64,000 nt of DNA from NCBI RefSeq assembly GCF_014297465.1, contig NZ_JACORT010000004.1, positions 248,001 to 312,000 on the forward strand. Reading direction: 5' to 3'. The notes below the pieces were generated by a model. The model was not told the DNA's origin. It was given only the letters and a program-made list of their open reading frames with translations, and did no database searches. Shown piece by piece: positions 26,011-37,026 of the stretch. The position numbers were made by a program, and so were the translations under genes. The stretch is from Ramlibacter cellulosilyticus. GTDB lineage: Bacteria > Pseudomonadota > Gammaproteobacteria > Burkholderiales > Burkholderiaceae_C. Numbering within the stretch: position 1 is the stretch's first letter; the number at the start of each line of letters is the position of its first letter.

Positions 26011-27482
26011 CGACACCGCTCTACGACCTCCTGATCAAGAACGTGCGCGTGGTGCGCCCGCACGGCAACGTGGTGCACGAAGGCGACATCGCGATCCGCG
26101 ACGGCAAGTTCGCGCGCGTGGCGCCCGGCGTGGCTGCCGGCCTGGCGAAGCAGGTGCACGACGGCCGCGGCCTGCTCGCCTTCCCCGGCGTCGTGGACGC
26201 GCACATGCACAGCGGCATCTACTCCCCGCTGGCGGAAGACGCCGTCACCGAGTCGAAGGCCGCGGCGATGGGCGGCGTGACCAGCAGCCTCAACTACTTC
26301 CGCACCGGGCAGTACTACCTGAACAAGGGCGGCCCCTACGCCGACTTCTATCCGGAGGTGCTGGAGCTCTCCAGGGGCCGCTTCCACGTGGACTACGGCT
26401 ACCACCTCGCGCCGATGGACAGCACGCACATCGAGGAGATCCCGATGCTGATCGAGAAGCACGGCGTCGCCAGCTTCAAGATCTTCATGTTCTACGGCTC
26501 GCACGGCCTGCACGGGGCGAGCGACTCGCAGCGCCAGTTCCTCATGATCGGCGAGGACCAGCGCTACGACTTCGCCCATTTCGAGTTCATCATGCGCGGC
26601 ATCCAGGCGGCTCGCGAGCAGATGCCGGAGCGCGCGCACCAGCTCTCCCTGTCGCTGCACTGCGAGACGGCGGAGATCATGACGGCGTACACCAGGATCG
26701 TGGAGAAGGACAAGTCGCTGTCCGGCCTCGCCGCGTACAGCGCCTCGCGGCCGCAGCACTCGGAGGGGCTGGCCGTATTCATCGCCAGCTACCTCGCCAA
26801 CGAGACCGCGTTGCCCAACATCAACCTGCTGCACCTCAGCTCCCGCAAGGCGGTGCAGGCGGCGCTGATGATGGCCGACGTGTTCCCGCACATCGACTTC
26901 CGCCGGGAAGTGACCATCGGGCACCTGATGCTGGACATCAACTCCCCCGCGGCCGAACTGGCCAAGGTGAACCCGCCGATTCGCCCGCGGGAGGACGTCG
27001 AGTTCCTCTGGCAGGCCCTGCTCGCGGGCGAACTGGACTGGGTCGTCTCCGACCACGCCTGCTGCCGCCACGAGACGAAGGTGCCGAAGCACTACTTCGG
27101 CAACATCTGGATGGCCAAGAGCGGCTTCGGCGGCACCGAGTACCTGCTGCCGGCGCTCGTGAGCGAAGGCACGCGGCGCGGCATGGGCTACAACCACATG
27201 GCCCGCGTGACGAGCTGGACGCCGGCGCAGCGCTTCGGGCTGAACCGCAAGGGCGACATCGCCGAGGGCTACGACGCCGACCTGGCGCTGGTCGACCCGG
27301 CGAAGACCTGGACCATCCATGCCAAGGATTCGCCGTCGACGCAGGGCTACACGCCCTTCGAAGGGCTGGAACTATCGGCGCGCGTCGAGGCCACGTTCCT
27401 GCGCGGGGAGCAGGTGTACGCGAACGACCGCGGCGTGATCGGCCAGCCGCGCGGGCAGTACCTGTTCCGGCCGACGGCCTGA
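26007..27482 (+). CDS. Hydantoinase/dihydropyrimidinase-family cyclic amidohydrolase
   Basis: 491 aa, GTG start. TIM-barrel amidohydrolase with DAHMHSG (about 66-72, metal His pair), SFKIFMF (carboxylated Lys), LSLHCET and LLHLSS (further His ligands), and VVSDHACC (catalytic Asp). The composite beta-sandwich closes with GYDADLALVDP. The family opens cyclic amides and imides (hydantoins, dihydropyrimidines, allantoin, dihydroorotate). Given a hydratase and lyase next to it, a cyclic imide, lactam or substituted hydantoin is a plausible substrate. Compare enamidase in nicotinate catabolism, also an amidohydrolase. Confidence 0.87.
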   Translation: MTTPLYDLLIKNVRVVRPHGNVVHEGDIAIRDGKFARVAPGVAAGLAKQVHDGRGLLAFPGVVDAHMHSGIYSPLAEDAVTESKAAAMGGVTSSLNYFRTGQYYLNKGGPYADFYPEVLELSRGRFHVDYGYHLAPMDSTHIEEIPMLIEKHGVASFKIFMFYGSHGLHGASDSQRQFLMIGEDQRYDFAHFEFIMRGIQAAREQMPERAHQLSLSLHCETAEIMTAYTRIVEKDKSLSGLAAYSASRPQHSEGLAVFIASYLANETALPNINLLHLSSRKAVQAALMMADVFPHIDFRREVTIGHLMLDINSPAAELAKVNPPIRPREDVEFLWQALLAGELDWVVSDHACCRHETKVPKHYFGNIWMAKSGFGGTEYLLPALVSEGTRRGMGYNHMARVTSWTPAQRFGLNRKGDIAEGYDADLALVDPAKTWTIHAKDSPSTQGYTPFEGLELSARVEATFLRGEQVYANDRGVIGQPRGQYLFRPTA

Positions 27483-27486
27483 GCGC

Positions 27487-28824
27487 GTGGCACGCATCGT
27501 CCGCAACGACACTTTCAATGCGCCGGTGCAGGTGCCGGTGGCGATCGTCGGCGGCGGCGCGTGCGGGCTGGTCACCGCGATCGCCTTGCGCGACGCGGGC
27601 GTGGACTGCGCGGTGCTGGAGCGGGACGCGACGCCCAGCGGTTCGACGGCGCTCTCCTCGGGATTCATCCCGGCGGCCGGTACCCGTGTGCAGGAGGCGC
27701 TCGGCATCGCGGACAGCGTCGCCACGTTCGCGGAGGACATCGCCGCCAAGGCCAAGGGCCAGGCCGCGCCCCACCTCGTGCAGGCTTATGCCGAAGCCTG
27801 CGCCGCGGCGCTCGACCGCCTGGGCGAACACGGCCTTTGCTTCGAGGTGCTGGCCAACTTCCTCTACCCCGGGCACCGCGTGCACCGGATGCACAGCCTG
27901 CCGGAGCGCACGGGCGTCGCCCTTGTCGCGGCGCTGCATCGCGTGGCAGTGGAGGCCGGGGCGGACCTGCTCACGTCGGCACGCGTCGAGGAGCTGGTGG
28001 TCGACGCGAGAGACCGTGTCCTCGGCGTCGCGCTCGAGCGCCCCGGCGGCGAGCACGAGCGCATCGCCTGCGACGTGCTGGTCCTCGCCTGCAACGGCTT
28101 CGGCGGCAACCCGGCCCTCGTGCGCGAACTGCTGCCGGAGATGCGCGATGCGACTTTCGCCGGGCACGCGGGCAACGACGGCAGTGCCATCCTCTGGGGC
28201 CAGGCCCTGGGGGCCGCGCTGGCGGACCTGGGCGGCTACCAGGGCCATGGTTCCTGGGTGGTGCCGCAAGGCGCGCTCATGACCTGGGCGGTGATGATGC
28301 AGGGCGGCGTGCAGCTCAACGCGCGCGGCGAACGCTTCCACGACGAGACGCAGGGCTACTCGGAAGCGGCGGTCGACGTGCTCGCGCAGCCTGGCGGCAT
28401 CGCGTGGAACGTCTTCGGCGACGCGCAGCTGGCGCTCGCGCGCGAGTTCCCCGACTTCCGCGAGGCCGAGGCCGCCGGCGCGCTGCGCACCGCGCAGGAC
28501 CGCGCAGGGCTGGCCGCGATCATCGGCTGTCACCCGGACGCGCTCGCGCCGGAAATCGCGCGCCTCGGCCCGCCCTTCCACGCCGTGCGCGTGACCGGCG
28601 CCCTCTTCCACACGCAAGGCGGCCTCGACATCGATGCGCAATGTCGCGTGCGCCGCCCGGACGGCTCCACCTTCCCCAACCTGCTCGCCGCCGGCGGCGC
28701 CGCGCGCGGCGTGAGCGGCAACGCGGTATGGGGCTACCTCTCCGGCAACGGCCTGCTCAGCGCCGTGGCCGGCGGCTGGATCGCGGCGCACACGGCGGCC
28801 GCCCAGCTCGCCTCCAGGAACTGA
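27487..28824 (+). CDS. FAD-dependent oxidoreductase, fumarate reductase/tricarballylate dehydrogenase-like
   Basis: 445 aa, GTG start 4 bp after the amidohydrolase. The N-terminal FAD motif is VGGGACGLVTAIAL (about 20-33) with ERDATPSGST following. A C-terminal FAD-contact segment reads LLAAGGAARGVSGNAVWGYL. The fold is that of the FrdA/SdhA/TcuA group (FAD_binding_2), which interconvert a CH-CH and C=C bond next to carboxylates. Within this operon it would oxidise a substituted succinate to the unsaturated acid used by the hydratase (inference). No partner Fe-S or membrane subunit is present. Confidence 0.85.
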   Translation: MARIVRNDTFNAPVQVPVAIVGGGACGLVTAIALRDAGVDCAVLERDATPSGSTALSSGFIPAAGTRVQEALGIADSVATFAEDIAAKAKGQAAPHLVQAYAEACAAALDRLGEHGLCFEVLANFLYPGHRVHRMHSLPERTGVALVAALHRVAVEAGADLLTSARVEELVVDARDRVLGVALERPGGEHERIACDVLVLACNGFGGNPALVRELLPEMRDATFAGHAGNDGSAILWGQALGAALADLGGYQGHGSWVVPQGALMTWAVMMQGGVQLNARGERFHDETQGYSEAAVDVLAQPGGIAWNVFGDAQLALAREFPDFREAEAAGALRTAQDRAGLAAIIGCHPDALAPEIARLGPPFHAVRVTGALFHTQGGLDIDAQCRVRRPDGSTFPNLLAAGGAARGVSGNAVWGYLSGNGLLSAVAGGWIAAHTAAAQLASRN

Positions 28825-28826
28825 CC

Positions 28827-29681
28827 ATGTCCCTTCGCACCCTCCTCGCGCGGCCCCAGCCGCTGCTCGCACCGGGCGTCTACGACGCGCTCAGCGCCCT
28901 GGCCGCCGAACAGGCCGGCTTCGAGGCGCTGTACCTCTCCGGTGCCTCGATCGCCTACACGCGGCTGGGCCGCTCCGACGTCGGCCTGACCACCGCCACC
29001 GAGGTCGCGCAGACGCTCGCCCACATCACGGACCGCGTGCGCTTGCCCGTCATCGTCGACGGCGACACGGGCTTCGGCAATGCGCTCAACGTGCAGCGCA
29101 CGGTGCGCGACTTCGAACGCGCCGGCGCCGCGATGATCCAGCTGGAAGACCAGGGCTTCCCGAAGCGCTGCGGGCATCTCGAGGGGAAAACCGTCGTTCC
29201 GGCTGCGGAAATGTGCGGCAAGATCCGCGCGGCGCTGGATGCGCGGCGCAGCGGCGAGACGCTGGTCCTGGCCCGCACCGATGCGCTCGCGATCGAAGGG
29301 CTGGATGCGGCGCTGGAACGCGCCGAGCGCTACCTGGAAGCCGGCGCCGACGCGCTCTTCGTCGAGGCGCTGCGCAGCCCGGAGCAGATGCGCGCGGCCT
29401 GCGAGCGCTTCGCGTCGCGGGTGTCGCTGCTGGCGAACATGGTGGAAGGCGGGAAGACGCCGGTGCTCGACGCGCAGGAGCTGGGGCGCATCGGCTTTCG
29501 CATCGTCATCTTCCCGGGCGGGACGGCCCGCGCGGTGGCGCACACCCTGCAGCGGTATTACGGGACCTTGAAGAGGGACGGGACGACGGCGGCGATGCGG
29601 GGGGAGATGCTGGATTTCGATGGGTTGAATGGCGTGATCGGGACGCCCGAGTTGCTCGAAGCGGGGAAGCGGTACGAATGA
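28827..29681 (+). CDS. Isocitrate lyase/PEP mutase-family C-C lyase
   Basis: 284 aa, two bases after the previous stop. It has the superfamily core: YLSGASIAYT, the metal-binding DGDTGFGNALN, IQLEDQGFPKRCGHLEG with the catalytic KRCGH (about 113-117), and a C-terminal PGGTARAV. KRCGH is the lyase-type loop (methylisocitrate or 2,3-dimethylmalate lyase) rather than the mutase type. It is expected to cleave a 2-hydroxy dicarboxylate into pyruvate or glyoxylate plus a carboxylic acid, closing the pathway. It is the last gene of the operon and is followed by a palindromic repeat. Confidence 0.9.
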   Translation: MSLRTLLARPQPLLAPGVYDALSALAAEQAGFEALYLSGASIAYTRLGRSDVGLTTATEVAQTLAHITDRVRLPVIVDGDTGFGNALNVQRTVRDFERAGAAMIQLEDQGFPKRCGHLEGKTVVPAAEMCGKIRAALDARRSGETLVLARTDALAIEGLDAALERAERYLEAGADALFVEALRSPEQMRAACERFASRVSLLANMVEGGKTPVLDAQELGRIGFRIVIFPGGTARAVAHTLQRYYGTLKRDGTTAAMRGEMLDFDGLNGVIGTPELLEAGKRYE

Positions 29682-29686
29682 GGGCC

Positions 29687-29794
29687 GATCGGTGGGGTTC
29701 GCTTCGCTCACCACCACCCTACAGGACCGGTTCCCGCGTTGTAGGGTGGCGCGGCGAAGCCGCGGAAGGTGAGCGTCAGCGAACCCCACCGATC
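29687..29794. repeat. Long palindromic intergenic repeat, family A copy 1
   Basis: Outer arms GATCGGTGGGGTTCGCT (29687-29703) and AGCGAACCCCACCGATC (29778-29794) are a perfect 17-bp inverted repeat. Inside lie CACCACCCTACA and TGTAGGGTGG arms and a GCGGCGAAGCCGC palindrome. A half-copy lies at 31424-31478. It follows the convergent ends of the lyase gene and the FAD pseudogene, and could act as a two-way terminator. The pseudogene's last codons are read from one arm. Confidence 0.7.
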
Positions 29795-31343
29795 CCGTGG
29801 TGCACGGAAAACACTTCTTCCGGGTCGTACTTCGCCTTCACCGCGCGCAACCGCTCGACGTTCTCCCCCCAGAACGCCCTCTCCCACTCCCGCTCGAAAT
29901 AATCGCTCTCCGACACGTACGAACCGGGCTGCGGCACGAGCTTGCGCAGTTCGCCCATCGCCGCATGCACGCGCTGGGCCTGGCGCCGGCCCAGCGCAAC
30001 GTCCGGCTCGTGGCCCGCGACGCCCGGATACGCCGGCGGCCCGCTCGCCGCGCTGATCGCGAGCGCGAACGCGTCGAGCACTGCAGGATTGGTGGCCGTG
30101 TCGCGAGCCGCCGCAATGGCTTCCGGCGGCGCCCCCGCCAGCCCCTTGTTGAAGTGCAGCCCCACGCCCCACTGCGCTGCCGCGGCCACCAGCGCGTCAG
30201 CGAGTGCGCCGCGGCGCGCCGGCTCCAGCAAGCCAGCCGGCAGCCAGGTGGACGCGTACGCGTGCAGCACCTGGCCGGCCTGGCCTTCGTCCCCCGGCCA
30301 GAACACGTTGCCCTCCGGTGCACCGGGGCGGTCGTCCTGCTTCATGAAGCCGAGCGTGCGCTTCAGCAGCGTGGGCGACCAGAAGGTGCGCGCCGAGGTG
30401 GAGACGATCTTCAGGGGCGCGAAGTCGATCGAGAAGTCCTGCGGCGCGCGCGCGATGGCGTCCAGGAAAGGCTCCCACGTCGCGACGGCCTGGCTGCGCT
30501 CCATGCCCTGGAAGACCATGGCGACGGAGAGCACGTGGCCGGGGCGGAAGCGCATCTGCTCGCCCCAGTGCGGGTTCATCAGCGAGCCGGCGTAGAAGTC
30601 CAGCGCCAGGCCGACGAGGCGGCGGTACGCCGCGGGCGAAGTGCGTCGGCGGTCACGACCTCGGCTTCCAGCAGGTTGCCCGCCGCCGTGCCGAAACGCT
30701 TGGAGAAGCTGCCGAAGCCGCCGCTCTGCACCAGGCCCGCGACGCCCACCGTCATGCAGCCGCCGCCCTGCACGTAGCGGCCGCCGCGCGTGGCGACGGC
30801 GTCGTAGGCGTGCACCCAGAGCGCACCGGCGGCCATGCTCGCCGCCGCCGTGGGGGCGACCTTGCCGGCGCAGCCCTGGGGCACGAAGGCGTCGTGCAAC
30901 TGGATGTCGCGCATGCGGCGGGTCCACACGAGCAGCGAATCGGGTGCGTTGGACGTGCCCTGGTAGCTGTGGCCGCCGCCCCGGACCGCGAGGCGCAGGC
31001 GGTGCTGGCGCGCGAAGTTCACCGCCGCCGCGACGTCGGCGGCATTGCGTGCTTCGACGACATACGCACTCGGCGACGAGGTCCAGGCGTCCACGTAGCC
31101 GAGCGTCTGCGTGAGCGCCGCGTCGTCACCGAGGAAGTACGGGTTCTTCGCCTGCCGGAAGAGGCGCGAGCATTCTTCGCTGGCGGGCGAGGCGATGCAG
31201 GCGGGCCAGGGATTCCGCACCGGGACCAGCGCGCCGCGGGTCTGGGCGGCGAGCTGCTTCCAGGCGTCTTCCGTCGGCCCGGCGGCGGCGTTGCCGGCGA
31301 GCGGCGACGCGAGGGCGGCCTGCAGGAGGGTTCTGCGCTTCAT
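29776..31343 (-). pseudogene. FAD-binding (PCMH/BBE type) oxidoreductase, disrupted by an internal deletion/frameshift
   Basis: The 5' part (31343 down to about 30645) starts MKRRTLLQAALASPLAG, a signal-like leader. It has the FAD-domain motif VRGGGHSYQGTSN and GGGCMTVGVAGLVQSGGFG, then EAEVVTADAL. After that the frame turns into noise and stops at 30579. The 3' part resumes in another frame near 30640 (SPAAYRRLVGLALDFY) and continues through NPHWGEQMRFRPG to a BBE-type end, EREWERAFWGENVERL. Intact relatives have roughly 60 residues between these points (the N-A-C...PDLFWALKGGGG region), so sequence is missing and the frame is broken. It is non-functional unless this is an assembly error. 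Confidence 0.75.
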
Positions 31344-31423
31344 GGCGCGGATGATGCCCGTGCCGGATGCGGCGACGCCAGCGGCATGCGACGAAACGAC
31401 GGTGGCGCGGAGCGAAACGGCGT

Positions 31424-31478
31424 CCGGTGGGGTTCGCTGACGCTCACCTGCCCGCGGCGCGCCGCGGCCACCCTACAA
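31424..31478 (+). repeat. Intergenic repeat, family A half-copy 2
   Basis: It shares GGTGGGGTTCGCTGACGCTC, an ACCT-CCGCGGC centre and the CCACCCTACAA end with the minus-strand reading of 29687-29794. It lies upstream of the FAD pseudogene, so the pseudogene is bracketed by members of one repeat family. Confidence 0.6.
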
Positions 31479-31490
31479 CCATTGGTTGCG

Positions 31491-31525
31491 CCCCGTAGGC
31501 TGGGTTGCGCGCAGCGCACCCCAGC
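31491..31525 (-). repeat. Intergenic repeat, family B copy 2
   Basis: On the minus strand it reads GCTGGGGTGCGCTGCGCGCA, then ACCCAGCCTACGGGG, matching head and tail of the element at 17714-17766 with a shorter centre. It lies 8 bp beyond the fdx stop codon and may help terminate the isc transcript. Confidence 0.55.
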
Positions 31526-31532
31526 AACCCCC

Positions 31533-31871
31533 TCAGTGGTTTTCCTTCGCGTGGTTGATGGAGTACTTCGGGATCTCCACCACCACGTCCTTGTGGTCCA
31601 GGATGGCCTGGCAGGACAGGCGCGAGTTGGGCTCCAGGCCCCAGGCGCGGTCCAGCATGTCTTCCTCGTTCTCGTCCATCTCGTTGAGCGAGGCGAAGCC
31701 CTCGCGCACGACCACGTGGCAGGTCGTGCAGGCGCAGCTCATGTCGCAGGCATGCTCGATGGCGATGCCGTTGTCCAGCAGCGCTTCGCAGATGGACGTG
31801 CCCGCGGGCGCCTCCACCTGCGCGCCCTGCGGCGCGTACTCGGGATGGGGAAGGATCTTGATGACGGGCAT
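31533..31871 (-). CDS. fdx: ISC-type 2Fe-2S ferredoxin
   Basis: 112 aa. Adrenodoxin-like fold with cluster ligands Cys42, Cys48, Cys51 and Cys87; the extra Cys46 of ISC ferredoxins is also present. It donates electrons during Fe-S cluster assembly on IscU. It is the last gene of the iscRSUA-hscBA-fdx set, 4 bp after hscA. REP-like repeats follow. Confidence 0.95.
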   Translation of the reverse strand: MPVIKILPHPEYAPQGAQVEAPAGTSICEALLDNGIAIEHACDMSCACTTCHVVVREGFASLNEMDENEEDMLDRAWGLEPNSRLSCQAILDHKDVVVEIPKYSINHAKENH

Positions 31872-31875
31872 GGGG

Positions 31876-33735
<1,860 letters not shown>

Positions 33736-33745
33736 GGTGAGCCCG

Positions 33746-34264
33746 CTATTGTCCCAGTTGCGCGAGCCGCGAATCGACGTCGTGCGCAAAGCGCTCGATG
33801 AACATGAGGGCTCTCACCTGCCGTGCCGCGGCCGGCGCGTCGGCTTCGAGGTCCAGCAGCTGCTGGATGGAAGCCAGGACCTCGCGGCGGCGCGTGAGGA
33901 CGCGCTCGGAAAGTCCTTCGAGCTCCTCTTCGCCCCCCGCTTCGTCGAGCGCCTCGCGCCACTCCATCTGTTCCATCAGGAACTCGGGCGGCATCGCGGT
34001 GTTGTTCTCGGCGTTGATCGGCGCGCCCAGCAGCTCGCACAGGTAGGCTGCGCGCTTGAGCGGATCCTTCAGGCGCTGGTAGGCCTCGTTGATGCGCACG
34101 GACCACTGCAGCGCGGCGCGCTGGGCGGTGTGGCCCTGCGCCGCGAAGCGGTCGGGATGCGCCTCGCGCTGGAGCTCCTTCCAGCGCGCATCGATCTCGG
34201 AGCGCTCCTGCGCGAACCGTTGCGGCAGGCCGAAGAGTTCGAAATCGGTGTAATGCAGGTTCAC
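33746..34264 (-). CDS. hscB: Co-chaperone HscB (J-domain)
   Basis: 172 aa. The N-terminal J-domain has the HPD motif in [12 protein letters not shown] (about 34-45). The C-terminal three-helix domain (about 90-172) binds IscU. It stimulates HscA ATPase. It lies between iscA and hscA in the standard order, with 5 and 10 bp gaps. Confidence 0.95.
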   Translation of the reverse strand: MNLHYTDFELFGLPQRFAQERSEIDARWKELQREAHPDRFAAQGHTAQRAALQWSVRINEAYQRLKDPLKRAAYLCELLGAPINAENNTAMPPEFLMEQMEWREALDEAGGEEELEGLSERVLTRRREVLASIQQLLDLEADAPAAARQVRALMFIERFAHDVDSRLAQLGQ

Positions 34265-34269
34265 CGTCG

Positions 34270-34593
34270 TCAGACGCGGAAGGACTCTCCGCAGCCGCAG
34301 CGGTCGCGCTCGTTCGGGTTGTTGAAGCGGAAGCCCTCGTTCAGGCCCTCGCGCACGAAGTCCAGCTCCGTGCCGTCGATGTAGGCCAGCGACTTGGGGT
34401 CCACCAGGAGCTTCACGCCGTGGTTCTCGAACACGACGTCCTCCGGCGCCACCTCGTCGACGTACTCGAGCTTGTAGGCCAGGCCCGAGCAGCCCGTGGT
34501 CTTGACGCCGAGGCGCACGCCCACGCCCTTGCCGCGTTTGGCAAGGTAGCGCGTCACGTGCCGGGCCGCGGCTTCGGTCAGTGTCACGGACAT
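34270..34593 (-). CDS. iscA: A-type Fe-S carrier protein IscA
   Basis: 107 aa, the canonical length, with the three cluster-binding Cys of the family: Cys35 (TTGCSGLAY), Cys99 and Cys101 (CGCGESF). It accepts or transfers iron or Fe-S clusters from IscU to apo-proteins. It starts 4 bp after iscU. Confidence 0.95.
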   Translation of the reverse strand: MSVTLTEAAARHVTRYLAKRGKGVGVRLGVKTTGCSGLAYKLEYVDEVAPEDVVFENHGVKLLVDPKSLAYIDGTELDFVREGLNEGFRFNNPNERDRCGCGESFRV

Positions 34594-34597
34594 CGCC

Positions 34598-34990
34598 TCA
34601 GTTCGCTCCCGTGTGCTTCTTCTTGTAGTCGGCGACGGCCGCCTTGATCGCGTCCTCGGCGAGGATCGAGCAGTGGATCTTCACCGGCGGCAGCGCCAGT
34701 TCCTCGGCGATCTGCGCGTTCTTGATGGACGCGGCCTCGTCCAGCGTCTTGCCCTTCACCCACTCGGTGACGAGCGAGCTCGACGCGATGGCCGAGCCGC
34801 AGCCGTAGGTCTTGAAGCGGGCGTCCTCGATCACGCCGGTGGACGGGTTCACCTTGATCTGCAGCTTCATCACGTCGCCGCAGGCGGGCGCGCCGACCAT
34901 GCCGGTGCCGACGGACTCGTCACCCTTTTCGAAGGAGCCGACGTTGCGCGGGTTCTCGTAATGCTCGACGACTTTCTGCGAATAAGCCAT
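34598..34990 (-). CDS. iscU: Fe-S cluster scaffold protein IscU
   Basis: 130 aa. Cluster ligands are Cys37 with Asp39 (APACGDV), Cys64 (YGCGSA) and Cys107 (KIHCSIL). The HscA recognition loop LPPVK lies at 100-104. It is the platform on which IscS-derived sulfur and iron form the 2Fe-2S cluster. It follows iscS by 24 bp. Confidence 0.97.
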   Translation of the reverse strand: MAYSQKVVEHYENPRNVGSFEKGDESVGTGMVGAPACGDVMKLQIKVNPSTGVIEDARFKTYGCGSAIASSSLVTEWVKGKTLDEAASIKNAQIAEELALPPVKIHCSILAEDAIKAAVADYKKKHTGAN

Positions 34991-35014
34991 TTCGTACTCC
35001 TGATTCCTGTTTTC

Positions 35015-36235
35015 TTAGTGAGCGGTCCACTGGATGGTGTTCAGGTCGATGCCGTCCTGGTACATCTCCCACAGCGGGCTCAGCTCGCGCAGCTTGGCGA
35101 CGTTCTGCTTGATCGTCGAAACCGCGTAGTCGATCTCTTCCTCGGTCGTGAAGCGGCCGATGGTCATGCGCAGGCTGCTGTGCGCCAGTTCGTCGCTGCG
35201 GCCCAGGGCCCGCAGCACGTAGCTTGGCTCGAGCGACGCGGACGTGCAGGCGGAGCCCGAAGAAACCGCGAGGCCCTTGATGCCCATGATCAGCGACTCG
35301 CCCTCGACGAAGTTGAAGCTCATGTTCAGGTTCTGCGGCACGCGGTGTTCCATGTTGCCGTTGATGAACACCTGCTCCACGTCCTTGAGGCCGTCCAGCA
35401 GCCGCTTCTGCAGCCGGCGGGCGTGCTCCAGGTCCTTGTGCATCTCTTCCTTCGCGATGCGGAAGGCTTCGCCCATGCCCACGATCTGGTGCGTGGGCAG
35501 CGTGCCCGAGCGCATGCCGCGCTCGTGGCCGCCGCCGTGCATCTGCGCCTCGAGGCGGATGCGGGGCTTGCGGCGAACGTACAGCGCGCCGATGCCCTTG
35601 GGGCCGTAGGTCTTGTGCGAGGCCAGCGCCATCAGGTCGACGGGCAGCTTCTTCACGTCGATGTCGACCTTGCCCGTGGCCTGCGCGGCATCGACGTGGA
35701 AGATCACGCCCTTCTCGCGGCAGATCGCGCCGATGGCGGCGATGTCCTGGATGACGCCGATCTCGTTGTTCACGTACATGACGGAAGCGAGGATGGTGTC
35801 CGGGCGGATGGCCGCCCTGAACTTCTCCAGGTCCAGCATGCCGTCTTCCTGCACCTCGAGGTAGGTCACCTCGAAGCCGTCGCGCTCCAGCGCCCGCATC
35901 GTGTCCAGCACCGCCTTGTGCTCGGTCTTCACCGTGATCAGGTGCTTGCCCTTGGTCTTGTAGAACTGGGCGGCGCCCTTGATCGCCAGGTTGTCCGATT
36001 CGGTGGCGCCGGAGGTCCACACGATCTCGCGCGGGTCGGCGCCGATCAGGTCGGCGACGTTCTGGCGCGCCTTCTCGACGGCCTCTTCCGCTTCCCAGCC
36101 CCAGGCGTGGGAGCGCGAGGCCGGGTTGCCGAAGTGCTCGCGCAACCAGGGGATCATGGCGTCGACCACGCGCGGGTCGACCGGCGTCGTCGCGCCGTAG
36201 TCCATGTAGATCGGGAAATGCGGGGTCATGTCCAT
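35015..36235 (-). CDS. iscS: Cysteine desulfurase IscS
   Basis: 406 aa PLP enzyme. The cofactor Lys lies in [12 protein letters not shown] (about 203-214). The mobile-loop catalytic Cys is in [10 protein letters not shown] (about 330). [10 protein letters not shown] is the conserved PLP-ring Asp region. It takes sulfur from cysteine as a persulfide for Fe-S clusters and tRNA thiolation. It lies 37 bp after iscR. Confidence 0.97.
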   Translation of the reverse strand: MDMTPHFPIYMDYGATTPVDPRVVDAMIPWLREHFGNPASRSHAWGWEAEEAVEKARQNVADLIGADPREIVWTSGATESDNLAIKGAAQFYKTKGKHLITVKTEHKAVLDTMRALERDGFEVTYLEVQEDGMLDLEKFRAAIRPDTILASVMYVNNEIGVIQDIAAIGAICREKGVIFHVDAAQATGKVDIDVKKLPVDLMALASHKTYGPKGIGALYVRRKPRIRLEAQMHGGGHERGMRSGTLPTHQIVGMGEAFRIAKEEMHKDLEHARRLQKRLLDGLKDVEQVFINGNMEHRVPQNLNMSFNFVEGESLIMGIKGLAVSSGSACTSASLEPSYVLRALGRSDELAHSSLRMTIGRFTTEEEIDYAVSTIKQNVAKLRELSPLWEMYQDGIDLNTIQWTAH

Positions 36236-36272
36236 TGCTGGCGTTCTTCTGCTGGCAAAGAGGAAGAGGTTG

Positions 36273-36806
36273 TTACTGCTTGACGAGCTGGTTGCCCAGC
36301 GCGAACACCGAGTTCGGCGCGTTCACGCGGATGGGCTTCACCACGGGCGCGCTGGAGATCGCGCGCTTGGGGGTGGGCTTGTCCTCGATCTGCATGCCCT
36401 TGGCGAGCTGGTCGTCGACGAGCTTCTGCAGGGTGACGGAATCCAGGAACTCCACCATGCGCTGGTTGAGCGCGGACCACAGCTCGTGCGTCATGCACTG
36501 GCCGCCGTCGTTGCAGTTTTCCTTGCCGCCGCACTGGGTGGCGTCGATCGGCTCGTCCACCGACACGATGATGTCGGCCACGGTGATCTCGCTGGCCTTG
36601 CGGCCCAGCGTGTAGCCGCCACCCGGACCACGGGTGGATTCCACGAGCTCGTGACGGCGCAACTTGCCGAACAGCTGCTCGAGGTAGGACAGCGAGATGT
36701 GCTGGCGCTGGCTGATCGCCGCCAGGGTGACGGGACCATTGTTCTGGCGCAGTGCCAAATCGATCATCGCGGTGACCGCAAAGCGGCCTTTGGTCGTGAG
36801 ACGCAT
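36273..36806 (-). CDS. iscR: Fe-S-sensing Rrf2-family regulator IscR
   Basis: 177 aa. The N-terminal winged helix ([19 protein letters not shown]) is followed by the cluster ligands Cys92, Cys98, Cys104 and His107, at the same numbering as E. coli IscR. The long C-terminal extension (about 145-177) is typical of betaproteobacterial IscR. Holo-IscR represses the operon through the type-1 site found upstream; when clusters are scarce repression is lifted. Confidence 0.96.
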   Translation of the reverse strand: MRLTTKGRFAVTAMIDLALRQNNGPVTLAAISQRQHISLSYLEQLFGKLRRHELVESTRGPGGGYTLGRKASEITVADIIVSVDEPIDATQCGGKENCNDGGQCMTHELWSALNQRMVEFLDSVTLQKLVDDQLAKGMQIEDKPTPKRAISSAPVVKPIRVNAPNSVFALGNQLVKQ

Positions 36807-36941
36807 CGCTAGCTCCTTGTTCGCTTGCTTGCTTTGCCTGCGCGGTACCCCCGCGCCAGGCCGTCTCCACCCATGCTCCGGCTTGGTGCCGGCCCTCGTG
36901 GCCGGGCTGCTGCTGCCGGCCGTGTTTGACTCTCTCTTGGG

Positions 36942-36966
36942 TTTCCTGACTGTTTCGGTCAAGTAT
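36942..36966 (-). promoter_or_regulatory. Type-1 IscR-binding site in the isc promoter
   Basis: On the minus strand this 25-bp stretch starts ATACTTGACC and continues GAAACAGTCAGG. It matches the published E. coli type-1 consensus (ATASYYGACTRWWWYAGTCRRSTAT) at about 22 of 25 positions by eye. It lies about 135 bp upstream of the iscR start. TTGACC inside it could also serve as the -35 box. Binding is inferred from the match and the intact IscR. Confidence 0.75.
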
Positions 36967-37026
36967 ACCAGAAAACCCGCCGCCGCTCTCGGGTAATCCG
37001 GTCTTTCTGCAGTGCAGCAGGACCGG

